Source: Agapanthus africanus (Eukaryota; Streptophyta; Magnoliopsida; Asparagales; Amaryllidaceae). Taken from it: a DNA stretch of 64,000 nt. This document shows, piece by piece, positions 9,382 through 22,893 of the stretch (the first letter of the stretch is position 1; each line of letters starts with the position of its first letter). The notes under the pieces are model-generated. The model had not been told where the DNA came from, did no database searches, and worked only from the letters and a program-made list of their open reading frames with translations. Where the stretch lies: positions 105,454,045 to 105,518,044 of the forward strand of contig JASDDO010000006.1 in the NCBI GenBank assembly GCA_030015575.1, in the 5' to 3' direction. Both the position numbers and the translations under genes were made by a program.

Positions 9382-10860
9382 GTAATGATCTCTATCTGTT
9401 AAGTAGGTGCTTTTTATGTTGTGTAGCCTTGTAGTTTCAGTTTAGAACACTTAAAGTATCGTTTCGTGCCCATATCATATTTTTAGTGTCATTATATGAT
9501 ATCTGTGATCTGCTGTGACCCAGTGTGTGTACTAGGAAATCTAGCAAAGTAGTTATGTTGTACCGGTGACCCTAAGCCTACACCTGAAGCACAAACCCCT
9601 GGAGCTCGGATTTTGCCGGTGACAAGAAGAAAAATTCCGGCGAGCTCGGTTTTTAGTGGAGTTAGGGTTTGGGTTTTTCAGGATAGCTGTCTGCAGTTAT
9701 TTAAAAGTGTTTGGTAATGTTTAATTTTTGTGTTTTGACTGTATACAAAATCTGGGATCGCATAACTTGTTTCTTGTGTTATGTATACGTGTGTTACGTT
9801 ATCCGACACGGTGCGTGTACTTTGTGTAGCTTTTGCTCTTGAGTTGATTTTGTAGTGTCTCTACGCATGTTAGCCACTAGACGAACACTTGAGAGTATGT
9901 TTGGAGTTGATGCGTCGGTCAAAGGTAGTTTGTACGTATTATTGGTCGATTGCTAATGTACACTTGTTATTGTTGTTTTATGATCTTAGGGACGCAGGCG
10001 AGGACTTCGGGCGCTGCGAAGAAAGGAAAGCGAGTGGTTGGCTTTACATAGCCCAAGATCATCTGTGATTAGATTTAACATCTATAGGGGAATCGCCCGC
10101 ATGGCGTTTTGCGTCTGGGCTAGATATGATATGATATTAGTCGCATGTTTATAATGCATATATAGAGTTTGCGCATAAACTTCATTGCATATTATTACTT
10201 GTTGTGCTTGGACTTATACCCTTTGGACACTGAACTATTATTGACGGCTCATGTTGCAAGAGCACTGATTGTATGCTATCCACACCGTCAATAATTACCA
10301 TGACACGCACAACACACATACATATATGATATTGTTTGGTTAGGGACTTTGAGACATTGATTCATATTCCATTGTGCATATGACATATAGCATACCTGTA
10401 TACCTACATGCTTACACACATGCCTTATCATGACTACATGCTAGTTACCCATATACCTATATGGTATTTTACCATTAGATATAGGTATATACATATATGA
10501 GACATAGCTACATGTACATCTTGCATACATATTTACATGTACACCCGTATATCTTGATATAGCTACACATATACTTGAAGGGTATTACATCACTACTCAT
10601 AGGTTGATACACATATCTTGCTATACCGACATAGTTACACATACCTGGCTATATCTACATGTTCACCTTTATATGATGTTGCGTTTGGTTTCGGAGAAAT
10701 TTAGAACCGCATGATATACTTAATAACTTGTTGCTGCTAAATAGCGGTTTTTCCTTATACGCTCATATTACTGTTTAATGTTGCATATATTATATTTCAT
10801 GGATTTCGCATTGAGATATGGTTTTCATATGATGTTTTTTGGGTTTTTTTACTCCTGCGT

Positions 10861-10945
10861 ATATATATCAGTGGTATGGGACGCTGATATATATATGTAT
10901 ACTCATCGTGTATATATATATATATATCAGTGGTATGGGACGCTG
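10861..10945 (+). repeat. Direct repeat in J
   Basis: A 26-bp unit containing CAGTGGTATGGGACGCTG occurs at 10861-10886 and 10920-10945, separated by a TA-rich spacer. Confidence 0.85.
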
Positions 10946-11020
10946 TTATATAAGCACACCTACATAATATATCATCATAATGATCTATGCAAATATACTT
11001 ATTCATTATATATGTGGGAC

Positions 11021-11145
11021 GATTCAATGGACGGGCTGATATTATGGTCGATGTGTGGGCCTATTCAATGGCTGGGCCGATATTATGGTCGATATATGGG
11101 CCGATTCAATAGCCCGGCCGATTCAGTGGCCGATATGAGGGACCT
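11021..11145 (+). repeat. 41-bp degenerate tandem repeat in J
   Basis: Units beginning GATTCAATGG and ending near TGTGGGCC start at 11021 and 11062. Shortened units follow at 11103 and 11120. Confidence 0.75.
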
Positions 11146-11550
11146 ATATGCTCGATATGAGAGGCCAATGTGCCCGATGTGAGGATGACATGTTTTATTC
11201 CGTACTCCGCATTTATTTGATATGCATTGCTTCATGTATTAGTAGTACCTGATAGAGTATCTTTCATGACTGTTGTATATATATATATTGCTGTTTGTTG
11301 CTATCAGCATGCATGTGATAGATTAGTGTAGTACGTGCATACTTACGATTACCTACATATGTTATTTACTATTCATGAGTTGGAAACTCACCCCCATTAT
11401 GCCACAGTGTTTTGCAGCCAGTCCCTCAGGGCAGTCAAAGGCAGGGCTTTCATATATTGTATCATCTTTTGCTGTGGATACCGCTACGACCGACTGGGTG
11501 CAGTTTTGCTATAGGTAGGTTTTGTGGTTATCCGATAATTCTCATTGTAT

Positions 11551-11602
11551 ATTCGTTGTATCCAGTACTCTCCATCATTCGTTGTATCCAGTACTCTCCA
11601 TC
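11551..11602 (+). repeat. Perfect 26-bp tandem duplication in J
   Basis: Two adjoining identical copies containing GTTGTATCCAGTACTCTCC lie at 11551-11576 and 11577-11602. Confidence 0.9.
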
Positions 11603-12030
11603 TACTACTTCATGTATTGACTTAGAGACAAGTTGTTAGGACGATATTGTATATTAATTGTGACTTGGAGATTTTCATGTTGTTCACTTTATATCGTCTT
11701 TTTCTTCGCTACGACGTCGTATATCTGCTGTTGTCGTCGTTTTCCGCCGTTGGGAGTGGATTTGCTCCCGTTTGGGGATGCTTTTACTTATATTTATGTT
11801 GTACCCCTTTTGGGGGCTTGTTTTACAAAGGAGGTGCTGTCCAAATTTTTAAGAAAGTAATTTGGACTTTAAAGGATTTTTACTTGAGATTTTTCAAAAT
11901 TTTTAACAATGTTCTTATCACTTACTACTTTTGATAGTTTAGATTGCTGGGTTTTCGGCTTACTTAGATTGCGTTACGCCTGTGGACGTTGCGTAGTTTA
12001 AGGACCATCACGTGCCAATTTCGGGTCGTG

Positions 12031-13849
12031 AAAATCATCAAAGATGATTTTCCAACTCTGTGACGGCTGTTTTAATCCATAGATGGATTTATGCAACATG
12101 CATGCCTTCTCGCTGCTCCTATTGTCAATGAAACCTTCCGGCTGATCAATAAAAACACATTCATCTAAATCACCATTTAGAAATGTTGTTTTAATGTTCA
12201 TCTGCCAGATTTCATAGTCGTAGTAAGCAGCAACAGCAAGTAGGATTCGAATGGATTTAATCATTGTAACTGGAGAAAAATTCTCTTCGTAGTCTAATCC
12301 CTGTCTTTGACGAAATCCTTTTGCTACAAGTCTAGCTTTATAGGTCTCTACTTGTCCATCCACACCAATCTTTTTCTTAAAGATCCATTTACACCCTATG
12401 GGTTTTACTCCAGATGGTGCAACCTCCAAAGTCCATACTTTATTGGTGTGCATGGATTCCATTTCGGATCTCATGGCATCCAGCTATTTCACCGAGTCAC
12501 TATCCGTGATAGCTTGCTGAAAACTAGTAGGGTCATCATCATCTAGGATTCAATTTTCTCTATCACAATCAATTAGAAAACTATAATATCTATATGGTGG
12601 GTGAGAAGTTCTACCAGATCTACGGATTGGCTCAGGCTCGTTGTGTTCTAACGAAACTTCAGATTCAACCAAATCGTCAGTAGTTGTTTGTGGCTCTGAA
12701 ATTTCTTCCAGTTCTACCGTATTGCCAATAGTATCATTTGTAAAAAAATCATTTTCTAAAAATGTGGCATATTGAGAAACAAAGACTCTTTGTTATTCCT
12801 TATGGTAGAAAAGATATCCATATGAATGCTTGGGATATCCTACAAATTTATACAAAACCGATCGTTCTCGAGTTTATCTGTATTCTTCTTTTTAACAAAA
12901 GCAGGACAACCCCATATCCTAACTTGTTTAAGAGATGGCCTCTTCCCATACTATATCTCATATGGAGCGGTAGGCACGGTTTTGGTCGGAACCCTGTTTA
13001 GAAGATATATTGCAGTCTCCAATGCATGTCCCCAAAAAGAAAGTGGCAACTCAGCTTCACTCATCATTGAGTGAACCATATCCAATAAGGTACGATTTCT
13101 CCGTTTTGACATACCGTTGTGTTGTGGTGTGTACGGAGGAGTGAGCTAAGAAAGAATCCCATTCTCTTTTAGGAAATCTAGAAACTCTGTACTTAAGTAC
13201 TCTCCTCCTCGATTTGATCGAAGTTTCTTGATACTCAATCCTGTTTGTTTTTCTACTTCATGTTTTTACTCCTTGAATTTTTCGAAAATTTAAGACTTAT
13301 GTTTCAACAAGAATACGTGTCCAAATCTTGAGAAATCATCAGTAAAAGTTATGAAGTATGAAAAACCACTTCTTGCATGTGTAGACATTGGTCCACATAC
13401 ATCACTATGCATGAGGCCTAAGAGTTCAATAGCTTTCTCTCTCCGTGTCCAGTAAACGGAGTTTTGGTCATTTTACCCTTGATGCAAGACTGACAAGTCA
13501 CATATGATTTATATTCAAATAGATTTAAATATACATCTTTATGTAGCTTGGTTAGTCTTGTTCCGTTAATATGACCAAGTCTACAATGCCAAATGAAAGT
13601 TTCTTTTATCTCTTAAATCTTCCTTTTGTTTGTGTGTTGTATGTTAAAAACCGTGTGTTGATTCAGGACGTAGATTCCGTTATTAAATGTAACATACCCA
13701 ATCAACTGTTGATTTAGGTTAATGTTCATAACATTACTCTGTAACACAAAATTTTATCCTTCATTGTCCAACAGAGATACAGATATTATGTTACACAACA
13801 TAGATGGCACAAAATAGCATGGGTTTAAAACCAATATACACCGTGAAGG
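12031..13849 (-). pseudogene. G pol remnant: RT N-part, integrase, GAG-pre-integrase
   Basis: Read on the minus strand, the RT start is clear (EMESMHTNKVWTLEVAP, then CKWIFKKKIGVDGQVETYKA, to YGLKQPSQSW at about 12060). Upstream of it, toward higher coordinates, are the integrase C-terminal linker (about 12600-12750), the integrase core (about 12800-13400) and GAG-pre-integrase (about 13450-13800). LTR J cuts RT at the left, and solo LTR K cuts the protease/GAG-pre-integrase junction at the right. The piece carries several breaks. Confidence 0.85.
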
Positions 13850-16800
13850 TGTAACATTTCAAAAAAATAAAATATTATTTTTGGGAATTTTTATAATTTA
13901 ATATTATTTTAATGAAAATTTTAATATTTCGGTATAATTAAATACCGATAAATGGGAAAAAAATTATGGAAAATTCTCAAATAGGGTATTTTATGGAAAT
14001 ATGCCATTTTTAAGTTTTTATAACTAATTATATGCTAATTTAGTACTAATCGCGATTAAAAATCGCTAATCGGTTTTTTAGCATTTTTGTGCAAAACATG
14101 CACATATCATTTTTGTTTTACACTTGTGCATTTCTACCATGTTACTTTGGGTTTACTATTGGTGTGAGAAGGATTTGGGTTAATGAAATTGGAAAAGAAA
14201 AGAAAAGAAAGGGAAAAAAGGATATTATATTGAGGTATGGGTGAGAAAGAGTAGGTGAGGGTGTTGACTTGGCCATTTCCCTTCATTCCTTCACTCATTT
14301 CTCTCCCTCTTCCTTCATTGCTGCTGCTGCTCCTGCTCTTCACCACATTCCCCTCTTCAACTCCTCAAAACACATCCAAAAACACCTCAAAACCCCACTC
14401 CCATTTCACAAAAATTGTACACAAGCTCACAAGCATGCCGTTGGACCAAGAAAGTAGCTATTTTGGCGCTGTTGAGGATTCATGAGGGTATATGAGATAA
14501 TTTCTTCACAATTAGAGTGTTATTGCTTGTGCTTAAGCTTCAATTCATGTTTCATATCGATATCGTGTAATTTGGTGCATTTTGGACCAACTTAGAGAGG
14601 GTTAGGGTAAAGTTGAGATGTTGCTTTGCAATTGGACTTAAATAGTGACCTTAGACCCTATATTGACCAAAACACTGGCCTAGCACAACCTAAAACCCAA
14701 AAATACGGAATTACGAAACTTTTCATGTCCGTTTGTGTGATCTGTGAAGGTGTTCTGGAATCTGGAGCAACCCGGGGGCACCAAAAATAAAATTGAGCTG
14801 ACAGTGAGTCGTGCAGGCACCTAGGAAGCTACCACCAAGACCCGAGCCCCTAACTCAAACCTACGGCCGCAGATTTAATCATTCTGGCCGCAATTTGCGG
14901 CTAGAGTAGAAGAGAATAGGTCCATTTTTGTTCCAGGGCTCATTTTGCACTAAATTAGACCCCTCCTATATGCAGTTTTGGCTAATTGTTATCTGGGAAA
15001 AATCTGGGAGCATTTTGGTATGTTTTAGGCAATGTTTTCCGTATTTTTAAATGCACTTTCTTGATATTTGGATTTGTATTTGGTTGTCGGGTGTTCGTAC
15101 ATCGACAACAGGGGTTGTTTGTTGGATTTGCATGTTTGGGCCATAGGTTCCAACCTATGAGCACACTGTGCACTGTATCGGTTTTCTGCCTTGATTTCAT
15201 ACGCATTGCTATGGTTGATCATTGTAGTTACCTTCATATGGATTCCGAGGCGACGGAGCATGGCGTTATCGACACCGACACGCAGGATACAGGTGAGTAG
15301 ATTTATATCTACGGGGAGAAGTCGGGTGGATGGTGTATAGCACCCCCGTAGTTCGTGGTGATGTATACGAATACGTATACACATATATATTGATTGTATG
15401 TTGTTGAGATTATTGATGATAAAGATGGATATTTGGTATTTTTGGACTGGTTTAGTGTAGTTGCGAAACCCTAGAGTAGTGGTCGCACTCACACACGCAC
15501 GCACACACATACTTGCATACATTCCTTCTTTCATATGTGCGTATATGGGAATATATATTTATGTGTTCACATAGGTATGTGACTATGTGTTCATATACTG
15601 GATTTGCGGATAGTATTTGGGATTGAGATGAGTCGATGAGATTGGGCTTGAGGCCAGGAGATCGGTGATGTGATTTGGTTCGTATTGAGATACGACATGA
15701 TGTTTTCGCGGGTCTTTTGACGTAGTGGTTCTTACACCTGCATGCATACTTAGGCGGTATCAGTATTGTACTAGACGTAGATCAGTACCCCGATCATGAT
15801 TTTTTATAAAGAGGATACCAGATGAATAGTTTGATGAATGTGATATTGACCCGTACCCAGATTTGGGATGCCGTACGACGGATTTACGTACGAGCTATAT
15901 ATTGATGATTGATCCGCACTCTTGACTTGGGATGTCTGATTATAAATGTGGTATCGGATATGATATTATTGAGGCGGGATCACCGACTATACATATACAT
16001 GTATATATATGTATCGACTCAGATATTAGGCGGTTTCCTTACCTATAGTTCAGCTTGTTAGTTCACCCGTATAGTTTAGTGTAGTTGTTAGATTAGATTA
16101 GACTCCTACCTATTTCAAAACTAGCGGGTCGTGGGTATTTTAAAAGACAAGTCAAGGGATCTACGGATATTTCAAAAGACGTATCCTTTCTTAAAACACC
16201 GTAGCCCCTATTTTCAAAACCCCATGATTCGTGTTATTCCAAAAGGCACCATTTGTAGGACTTATATTAGATTAATGCAGGTTAGTTACAGTTGCGTCTA
16301 GAATTCAGCTCCCGCTTATTATTGTGGTTCGCTTCGCATCGCATACTTATGTTATAATTTATTATTGCAATGTTGATATCATATTGTTAGGACACCAGCA
16401 CCACTACCGATGATGCGAATGTACCACGTACACTTACTTGCCGGCTCACACACATCTTCATCGGTAATTGCCATGTCACGTACACCTTAGAAAATATTAT
16501 TGCTTGACTTAACTTGTTAGTTAGTAATTTGACATGATATTAGTGTACCTGCCTTATATGACAGCTGAACATTGTAGCCATTACTTGTCACTTCATGCAT
16601 ATTGTTATGCCTATATTCATGGTTTTACATGCTATTGATGATTTGGATTCGGATTTCCATGAGATTTTCTGGATTTGGGGGGAAAACCGCAAAACTTATA
16701 TAAACTAATTTCTCTCTTTTTATATAAAAAGTGCAGTTTTTCCCATGATGTATGAGTCGTCCACCATGAGTTTGCTGATGGATTTCGAGACCCGATTCGA

Positions 16801-18064
16801 GGAGACGGATGAACCGTTTCGGGTACATGTTGGACCCGGTAAGGTACCCCGTGGCAAGAAGCGCGTGATGATGATGATGTCAGCCTGGCAGGGGAGCACT
16901 ACCTACCGGTGATTTTACCCGACGCGTCGGATATCCGGAGGATACCGTCGTGGTCTTGAGATGGATGGTAGGGGCCGGTCTGGACTGACGGCGCCCTAGA
17001 TATTGTGATTGAGACATTGAGATTTTGAGATATTGAGGTACAAGGACTGTGATACAGAGATATCGAGATATTGGGATTACGTTTTGTGCCGATGCTAGGC
17101 ACTGTTTTATGCTGATTTCATTATGATACCTCATTTTAAAAATACAAAGGAAATCTCACTAAATTATGAAAACAGTTCTTCATTTACATGTATTCTGTTT
17201 TCATGCATTCATACCTCATTCATATGATATATTGCTACCTGAGGCAATGACACGGGCACACGAGATTACACTCCGGTTAGATATTTACCCTAGCCTTGTT
17301 ATAGGTAGCATGTTATATATATAATTGAGGATATATTATGATCATTGATCTAGGTTGCGTTATTTATGTGATTTCATTCCGTAGATGTTTTTCTATTCAC
17401 GAGTTGGCAACTCACCCCCGTTGTGCCCCAGTTTCTTGCAGGTATGCCGTACAGGTTTCATTACGGCTTTGCGGGCATAGTTTCCTTCGGGTGATTTGCT
17501 AGTAGGTGGGTTTACTTGTATCGTACCCCCATTATATATCTTGTATATCATTATTCTATTGTATCTAAAAGTTCCATCAACCAAACATGTATTTATTTCA
17601 GAGATAGAGACCAGTGTTGTTTATTCTACCGACCTTAAAGTCGCGCGTTGTATTTATACGGATTTCATGCTGTTTTGAGTTTCCTTTTCTGTTGTGATCC
17701 TCGCCTTTCAGCGTTGTATATTATATTGTTTGTGTGGTGGTGGCCGTCGTTTGACGAAGAGCTAGCTCCCGCTTGGGGATGCCTTTTTTTGATTTCGTAT
17801 ACTATTCATGTTGTATCCTGTTTGGGAGCCAGTATTTACAAAGGAGACCCTGCCGAAATTTTCAGGAAATACTTGATGTTTTTTTTAAAAACCGCATAAT
17901 TCGGCTTATGCTATTAAAACTACTTGATTTTAAATTGGTTTTCCTTCACTCTACTACTTTTCTTGGTTTGGATTTCTGGGTTTTCGGCTTACTTAGATTA
18001 CGTACGCCTCGAGACGTTTCGTAGTTTAAGTGCCGGTCATTTTCCATACTTTCGGGACGTGACA
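13850..18064 (+). repeat. K: 4.2 kb solo LTR of Gypsy (chromovirus-like) type in G
   Basis: It begins TGTAACATTTC and ends CGGGACGTGACA. It is flanked by the 5-bp duplication GAAGG (13845-13849 and 18065-18069), and G sequence continues cleanly across the site. There is no primer site or internal domain, so it is a solo LTR left by recombination between two LTRs. The family assignment rests on LTR length and termini only. Open frames inside are short and without recognisable similarity. Confidence 0.9.
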
Positions 18065-18069
18065 GAAGG

Positions 18070-19109
18070 CAACCCCAAATGATACTCTCCCACGGATACA
18101 GCATGAACATTTGATCCATTTGCAACACGGAGAGTATGGTCACCTTTCTTCAAAACCTTGCTATTTCTCAATCCCTGCACACAATTGCAGATATGAGATC
18201 CTGAACCGGTATCTAATACTAAGGATGCAGAGTTTATAGAAAAACAGTTTTCGGTAACAAACACACCTGAAGTGGAAGCATCAGCATGCTTCTTCTTCTT
18301 CAGATCGGCGAGTTACTCAAATAGTTCCTTTTCCAGTGTCCTGACTTGGGACAGTAAAAGCATTCTCCTTTTCCCGATCCCGCAGCCCCTGTCTCGTCTT
18401 TCCCCTGTGCCTTTTTAACTCCACTTCTCAGTTTGATAGGTTTCTTCTTCTTCTTTCCCTTAGCTTTAGCTTTTTGGATGGAAGAGTAAGATTGCCTAGC
18501 AACTAGAGAGGGATTTTTCACTCCTTTCAGCGTGCTCTCTGCACTTCTCAACATATTGAGAATTTCATGAAGTGATCTCTCCAAATTATGCATGTTGAAG
18601 TTCACTATAAACTGAGCATAGGCAGGGAGGAAAGACTGTAGAACGATATCAACATATTGTTCATTCTCCATCGTCCATCACAGGTCTACTAGTTCTTCAA
18701 TAAGACATATCATCTTTAGGACGTGATCTCCTACAGATGTACCAGCAGCCATCCTCATTTGAAATAGCTTTCTTGAGGCTTCATAGCGAAGAGTACGAGA
18801 TTACTCCTCATACAACTCCTTTGTATGGAGAAAGATGGATTGGACATCCATCTTCTCATGCTGCTTCTGATGTTCGTTGTCCATCGAAGCAAGCACAAGG
18901 CATTTGGCTGTTGCGCAATCAATATCCCATGTCTTGCAGATTTCCTTATCCGCAATAGAGGAATCAGGGCCTGGGATGGGAGGGTTTGTAGCAGTAAGGA
19001 CGTATGCAATCTTATCATAGGTAGGGGCAATATTCACGATCCTCAGCTACTCTTTATAATTTGGTCCCGTGAGTTTATTTTTGTCTAATAGAAGCTTAAG
19101 TCCCGACAT
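18070..19109 (-). pseudogene. G gag and start of protease
   Basis: On the minus strand a gag starts at about 19109 after a pyrimidine tract ending in AG. Capsid-like sequence follows (KEICKTWDIDCATAKCLVLA, about 18890-18950; HTKELYEE near 18801). Next are a second capsid block (LHEILNMLRSAESTLKG, about 18530-18580), a basic linker and a CCHC knuckle of the form CFYCPKSGHWKRN (about 18315-18360). The protease signature LDTGSGSHIC lies near 18200. K is inserted just beyond. There are several breaks. The homology to B gag shows the normal gag layout that A and C lack. Confidence 0.85.
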
Positions 19110-19635
19110 TGGTATCTGCTATTAAGGGAGAGAAAAGAAAACACTCAGCGATAGCTCTCGCATGATTAGACCGGTTATTAATCTTATCTAATCGATGTCT
19201 CCCACTGCTTTTATGAAATTTTCCTTCAAATCTTAAAAAGAAAATTAGCCAGGATTAAATACAATCTACAAGTTCGCTAACCAGTCAGCCAGGCTAATGT
19301 CGGTACTCCGAGGGAGGTTCCCCGTGCTTTCGCACAGACCTAATTAAAATAAACCCCGTTTCCCTAGATGCATAACCCCGTTGACACCATTCTAGACACC
19401 TACTGGATTAGCTAATTGTAAGGTGTAAAATTCTCCTGGGAGTTACTATTACTCACAGTGGGATCGGGATCCAGCTATCAAATAGAAGGTATGCAATCTC
19501 ATTGCAAATTTCAACACTTGAAATTCCTGATATGGTTTTTACCACTATCGTCTTATGACCTTAGGTATGGTCAACAAATTATAAGCGCTAGTCAAGTTCT
19601 ACCCGTCATTTCATGATCGATTTAGCCCTACCAGT
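19110..19635 (-). other. G leader, gag-proximal part
   Basis: It holds the splice-acceptor-like AG (19116-19117), the PPT-like motif (19198-19207), the GAAA module with stem CTGTGC/GCACGG on the minus strand (19322-19337) and one of the three element-specific motifs (19559-19577). It stops at the CCAGT duplication where C is inserted. Confidence 0.75.
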
Positions 19636-20748
19636 TGTAAGGTTCCTATCGACGGCAGCAAGGTTTCGGGAGGCATCGTCCATGCCATTTTTAATTTTTT
19701 TGCCGTTAAAAGGAACTATAAACTAAAATCGATAACTAGAATATAATACTGAAACAAAAGTAAACCTTTTTACTTCTAAGTGAAATAGAAATACAACCTT
19801 TGTAGATCGGTTCTTCACTTCTAAAGCTCCTTGTAGTAGTCCCTTCGCTGCGATCATTGAACTCCCGGACTCTTGCATGGCTACACGAGGGGAAAAGAGC
19901 GATCTTGCTTGAAGTCTTCGAGGCCGAAGATGATCTACGTCGAGGGAATACTAGTTCAGGCATCTACTTCACTAACTAAAGGATTGGTGAAGCAAACACC
20001 CTATACTAAAGTGCTAATCTAGTAGAGGATAATGAAATAGGAAGTGGGCTCACTTTAGAATTGTTTTTCTCACAATACTTTCTCACTTGTTTCAAACCCT
20101 AGTAAGCTTTTGGCTTGAGGAAGAAGATGAACAAATGAGAAGAGAATGAAAATGATCAGGTGAGAGAGTAAACCATGGTGAGTGAGTATCATATACTAAC
20201 TCATGTAGAGACATTACCATGGCTAATTAAAATGGTTAGGTAAACAAATATCTAAAGTAAAACAAACCTAGTGGACTTAGTCAATGCATCCACAAGATTC
20301 CATAAGCTTCATGCATTTAACAAATATCCACTAATTTTGTAATTACTTTAAATATTAATAACCCACCATTATAATTAGAATGGTGTATGTATCATACACC
20401 CATGTATAGTGTATCAACAACCATGACACACTAAAAGAAATAATGCACATCAATATATATCACATATATATTACATGTACACACAAGTGAGAAAAGAATG
20501 CTTAAATGAGCTAATGTTAGTTAATGTAAATTAGTATATCAAATATACAATTATACACTAAATTATCAAATCAACACTTAACTTAATAATCCGGCTATAT
20601 CACATATAACCGACTAACATCCAATGTATCGGCTTATCGAATCAACCCTTGATTCGATAACCCGGCTATATCACATATAACTGACCGATACAAAAAGTCG
20701 CGAGAATATAATACGGTATCATATACACGCATTATTCTCGGTCCCGCA
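19636..20748 (-). repeat. 3' LTR of C, first part
   Basis: It matches 55797-56900 of the C 5' LTR and stops at the CCGCA duplication of element B. The second part resumes at 48882. Confidence 0.95.
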
Positions 20749-21824
20749 AGTTAGTGTATATGCCCTAGAGGCCATTACTGTATCATACTAGTTTGTATAT
20801 TACTTAATGGAAGCTTGGGATATTCATCTTGTATAAACAATCTTGCTCAATATAGTAGTATGCTACTTGGTTTGTTTCTACTTCAATGTGTACATGTGTT
20901 TATTTTAGTATATCACTTATACACATTAGTGGAACCCTTAGTATCTTTGCTTGATTACCAGCGTTGTGATGGCAGTCACACTAGTGGGGGCTGGGTAATC
21001 TATAAGCACATCCTTATGCAGGTCCCTAGTCGCAGGAATATCGAGACAGGGCATCGATACTCCGGAGTAGACTAGCGTATGCGCTTATCATCCCAGTGTG
21101 GGAGATGGTCTGTCCCATAGCCATCAGTACGTCGTACTGGAGATAGTATGCGGGTGCTCGTTGGGTTACGAGTACACTGAACAGGACTCGTCGGGAACTG
21201 TTGGTTAGTACTATACCTATCGTCAGTTATCAGTTCCTAGGTGACATGAGTACAGCTTAGTCCGCTGACTTGACACTGTCACTTCGCCTCGAGTGTTTTC
21301 CCACTGTACTTAGATTACTATCCTACCACGGCTCAAAGGAGTCGTGCAAACAGGTAGTAGTTGGGTGCAGTCCCGAAGCACTTGGAGGCAGTGACGGTTA
21401 GACATGATTCGTCTCTCACGGTATTGGGGTTGAATTCGCGCTGTGTCTAGGAGAGCCATTACACAAGTAGTCCCTGGCCAGGGCAAGCGAGATATAAAGG
21501 TAGGTTTCCAGTGTTATCTCAGGGTGTTCTGGGCTTCACTCCAACACGACTTGTACCGCTATTAGGGGACTGGCGTTTACCGCCCCCTAGGCCCGCCATG
21601 CGATATATCAGACGATCAGACCGGACTGTATGGAGATTGTCACAGTCATACTCAGTAGGAGTTCAGATTGGTTTCACCTCGTCAGTCTTCTTGTCGGCAT
21701 CTACCTGGGGACCGTTACGCACAGCTAGTGCCGCTTGCGGTCTGTGGTTAAACCCACTGCCAGCGTTGTGTCGAGTCTTTAGAGTCCCACACAGAAAGCT
21801 ATACGCCTTTAGGAAAAAGAGTAG

Positions 21825-21864
21825 AGGTCGCATGGTTTTGTGACAGGTCGCATGGTTTTGCGAC
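21825..21864 (+). repeat. 20-bp tandem pair in the B LTR
   Basis: Two adjoining copies of AGGTCGCATGGTTTTGTGAC lie at 21825-21844 and 21845-21864, differing at one base. The pair is also present in the 3' LTR near 47817-47857. Confidence 0.85.
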
Positions 21865-22071
21865 AGGGTTCGGTCACATCCGTGCACTTGTGCACGTACA
21901 ATGTCCGGACAGTTAACACTAGCAGGCTTTAGTTTAAGCCAGATCCTAGTGTACGTTTTGGGGTTGGTTTTATCTCATTTGTATTCGTGTTACTCGGAAC
22001 GCGGATGCGGATGTGTATCCACAGTTGTCAGAGAGACAGAGGCAGAGTATTCTCATTAGGGTTGTTGGCTG

Positions 22072-22235
22072 TTGACTGTTGACAGTTGACTGTTGACAAT
22101 TGACTTTTGCTTAACTCTAATGAGAATAAGATATATGATTAACATTAATATTAATTAAGTATTAATGTGACATGGTTGTTGAGGGGTTGACATTGTTGAC
22201 TTTGTTGACCGGTTGACTAGGTTGGATTAGTTGAC
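22072..22235 (+). promoter_or_regulatory. TTGAC (W-box core) cluster in the B LTR
   Basis: Ten TTGAC motifs lie on the plus strand in two groups of five (22072-22104 and 22187-22235). The 3' LTR keeps about eight at 48057-48220. W-boxes bind WRKY factors, and an LTR promoter role is inferred by comparison with stress-induced plant elements. Confidence 0.5.
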
Positions 22236-22893
22236 CATCATCATGACAATGGCTATCATTCCATGGCAAAGACTTTTGCTTGCTTGTTTATTTATGCAAA
22301 ATGAGTGCATGAAATGATATAGCCATTTTGACTTAAACCATTACACAATACTTGATTACTATTTTTGTTATGATGGCTTTTGGATTATGACAGGTGAGAA
22401 TGAGAAGAGTATAGTTCATTCTATCATTTGCTTTCTCTCTCTTGAGCTCGCTCATTCTCAAGCTCTCCCTCTTCCTCTTGCTCTCTTTACCTCAAGGCAA
22501 ACCATTCTCATGTGTTGAGACTCATTGCCTTAGAGATAAAAAGACACCAAAACATTCCTCTACTCATTCTAGTTCACAAGGCCTAGCAAGCCAAGTGATC
22601 TAGTTTCTTCAAAGTTCGAAGAAGAAGCCAAAGTTAGAAGCTTTCGGGTGGATCCATCTTCGGCGCAAGGAGACGACGAGGTGAGGCCGATCCCTACACC
22701 GGGAGGAGTCGAAGACGAAGGAGTTCAAGAAAGGTATAGCACCTTAACCGAGTAAGTAAACTCTTGTTAGGTTGTTAGTTAGTAGTTTAACAAAGATCCG
22801 TATTGGTAGTCCATATTACCACCCTCTTGATAATCGTTTTTCACCAATTCCGCAACCCCGTAAGTACCGGGGAAGGGTAGCATGGACTTACAG

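Larger units (their letters stand above)
9382..12030 (+). repeat. J: 3' part of a long Gypsy-type LTR, interrupted by A
   Basis: This 2.65 kb stretch carries no coding sequence. Its last 700 bp resemble the end of LTR K. Both contain GAGTTGG.AACTCACCCCC followed by a TTTGCAG or CTTGCAG block (11378-11420 and 17399-17442), a region with CTCCCG.TTGGGGATGC, and GGGTTTTCGGCTTACTTAGATT, ending in a TTTCGGG.CGTGA type terminus. Such ends are typical of long plant chromovirus LTRs. The left part lies beyond element A, outside the window. The exact right end is uncertain by a few bases; RT sequence of G begins at once after it. Confidence 0.7.
20749..22892 (+). repeat. 5' LTR of B
   Basis: It matches 46741-48876. 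It ends GGACTTACA before the primer site. It contains a 20-bp tandem pair at 21825-21864 and a TTGAC-rich tract at 22072-22235. There is no coding sequence. Confidence 0.95.

Noticed and set aside
9382-12030. A host gene with UTRs between A and G
   Set aside because: There is no long or conserved frame, and the terminal 700 bp align with the end of LTR K.
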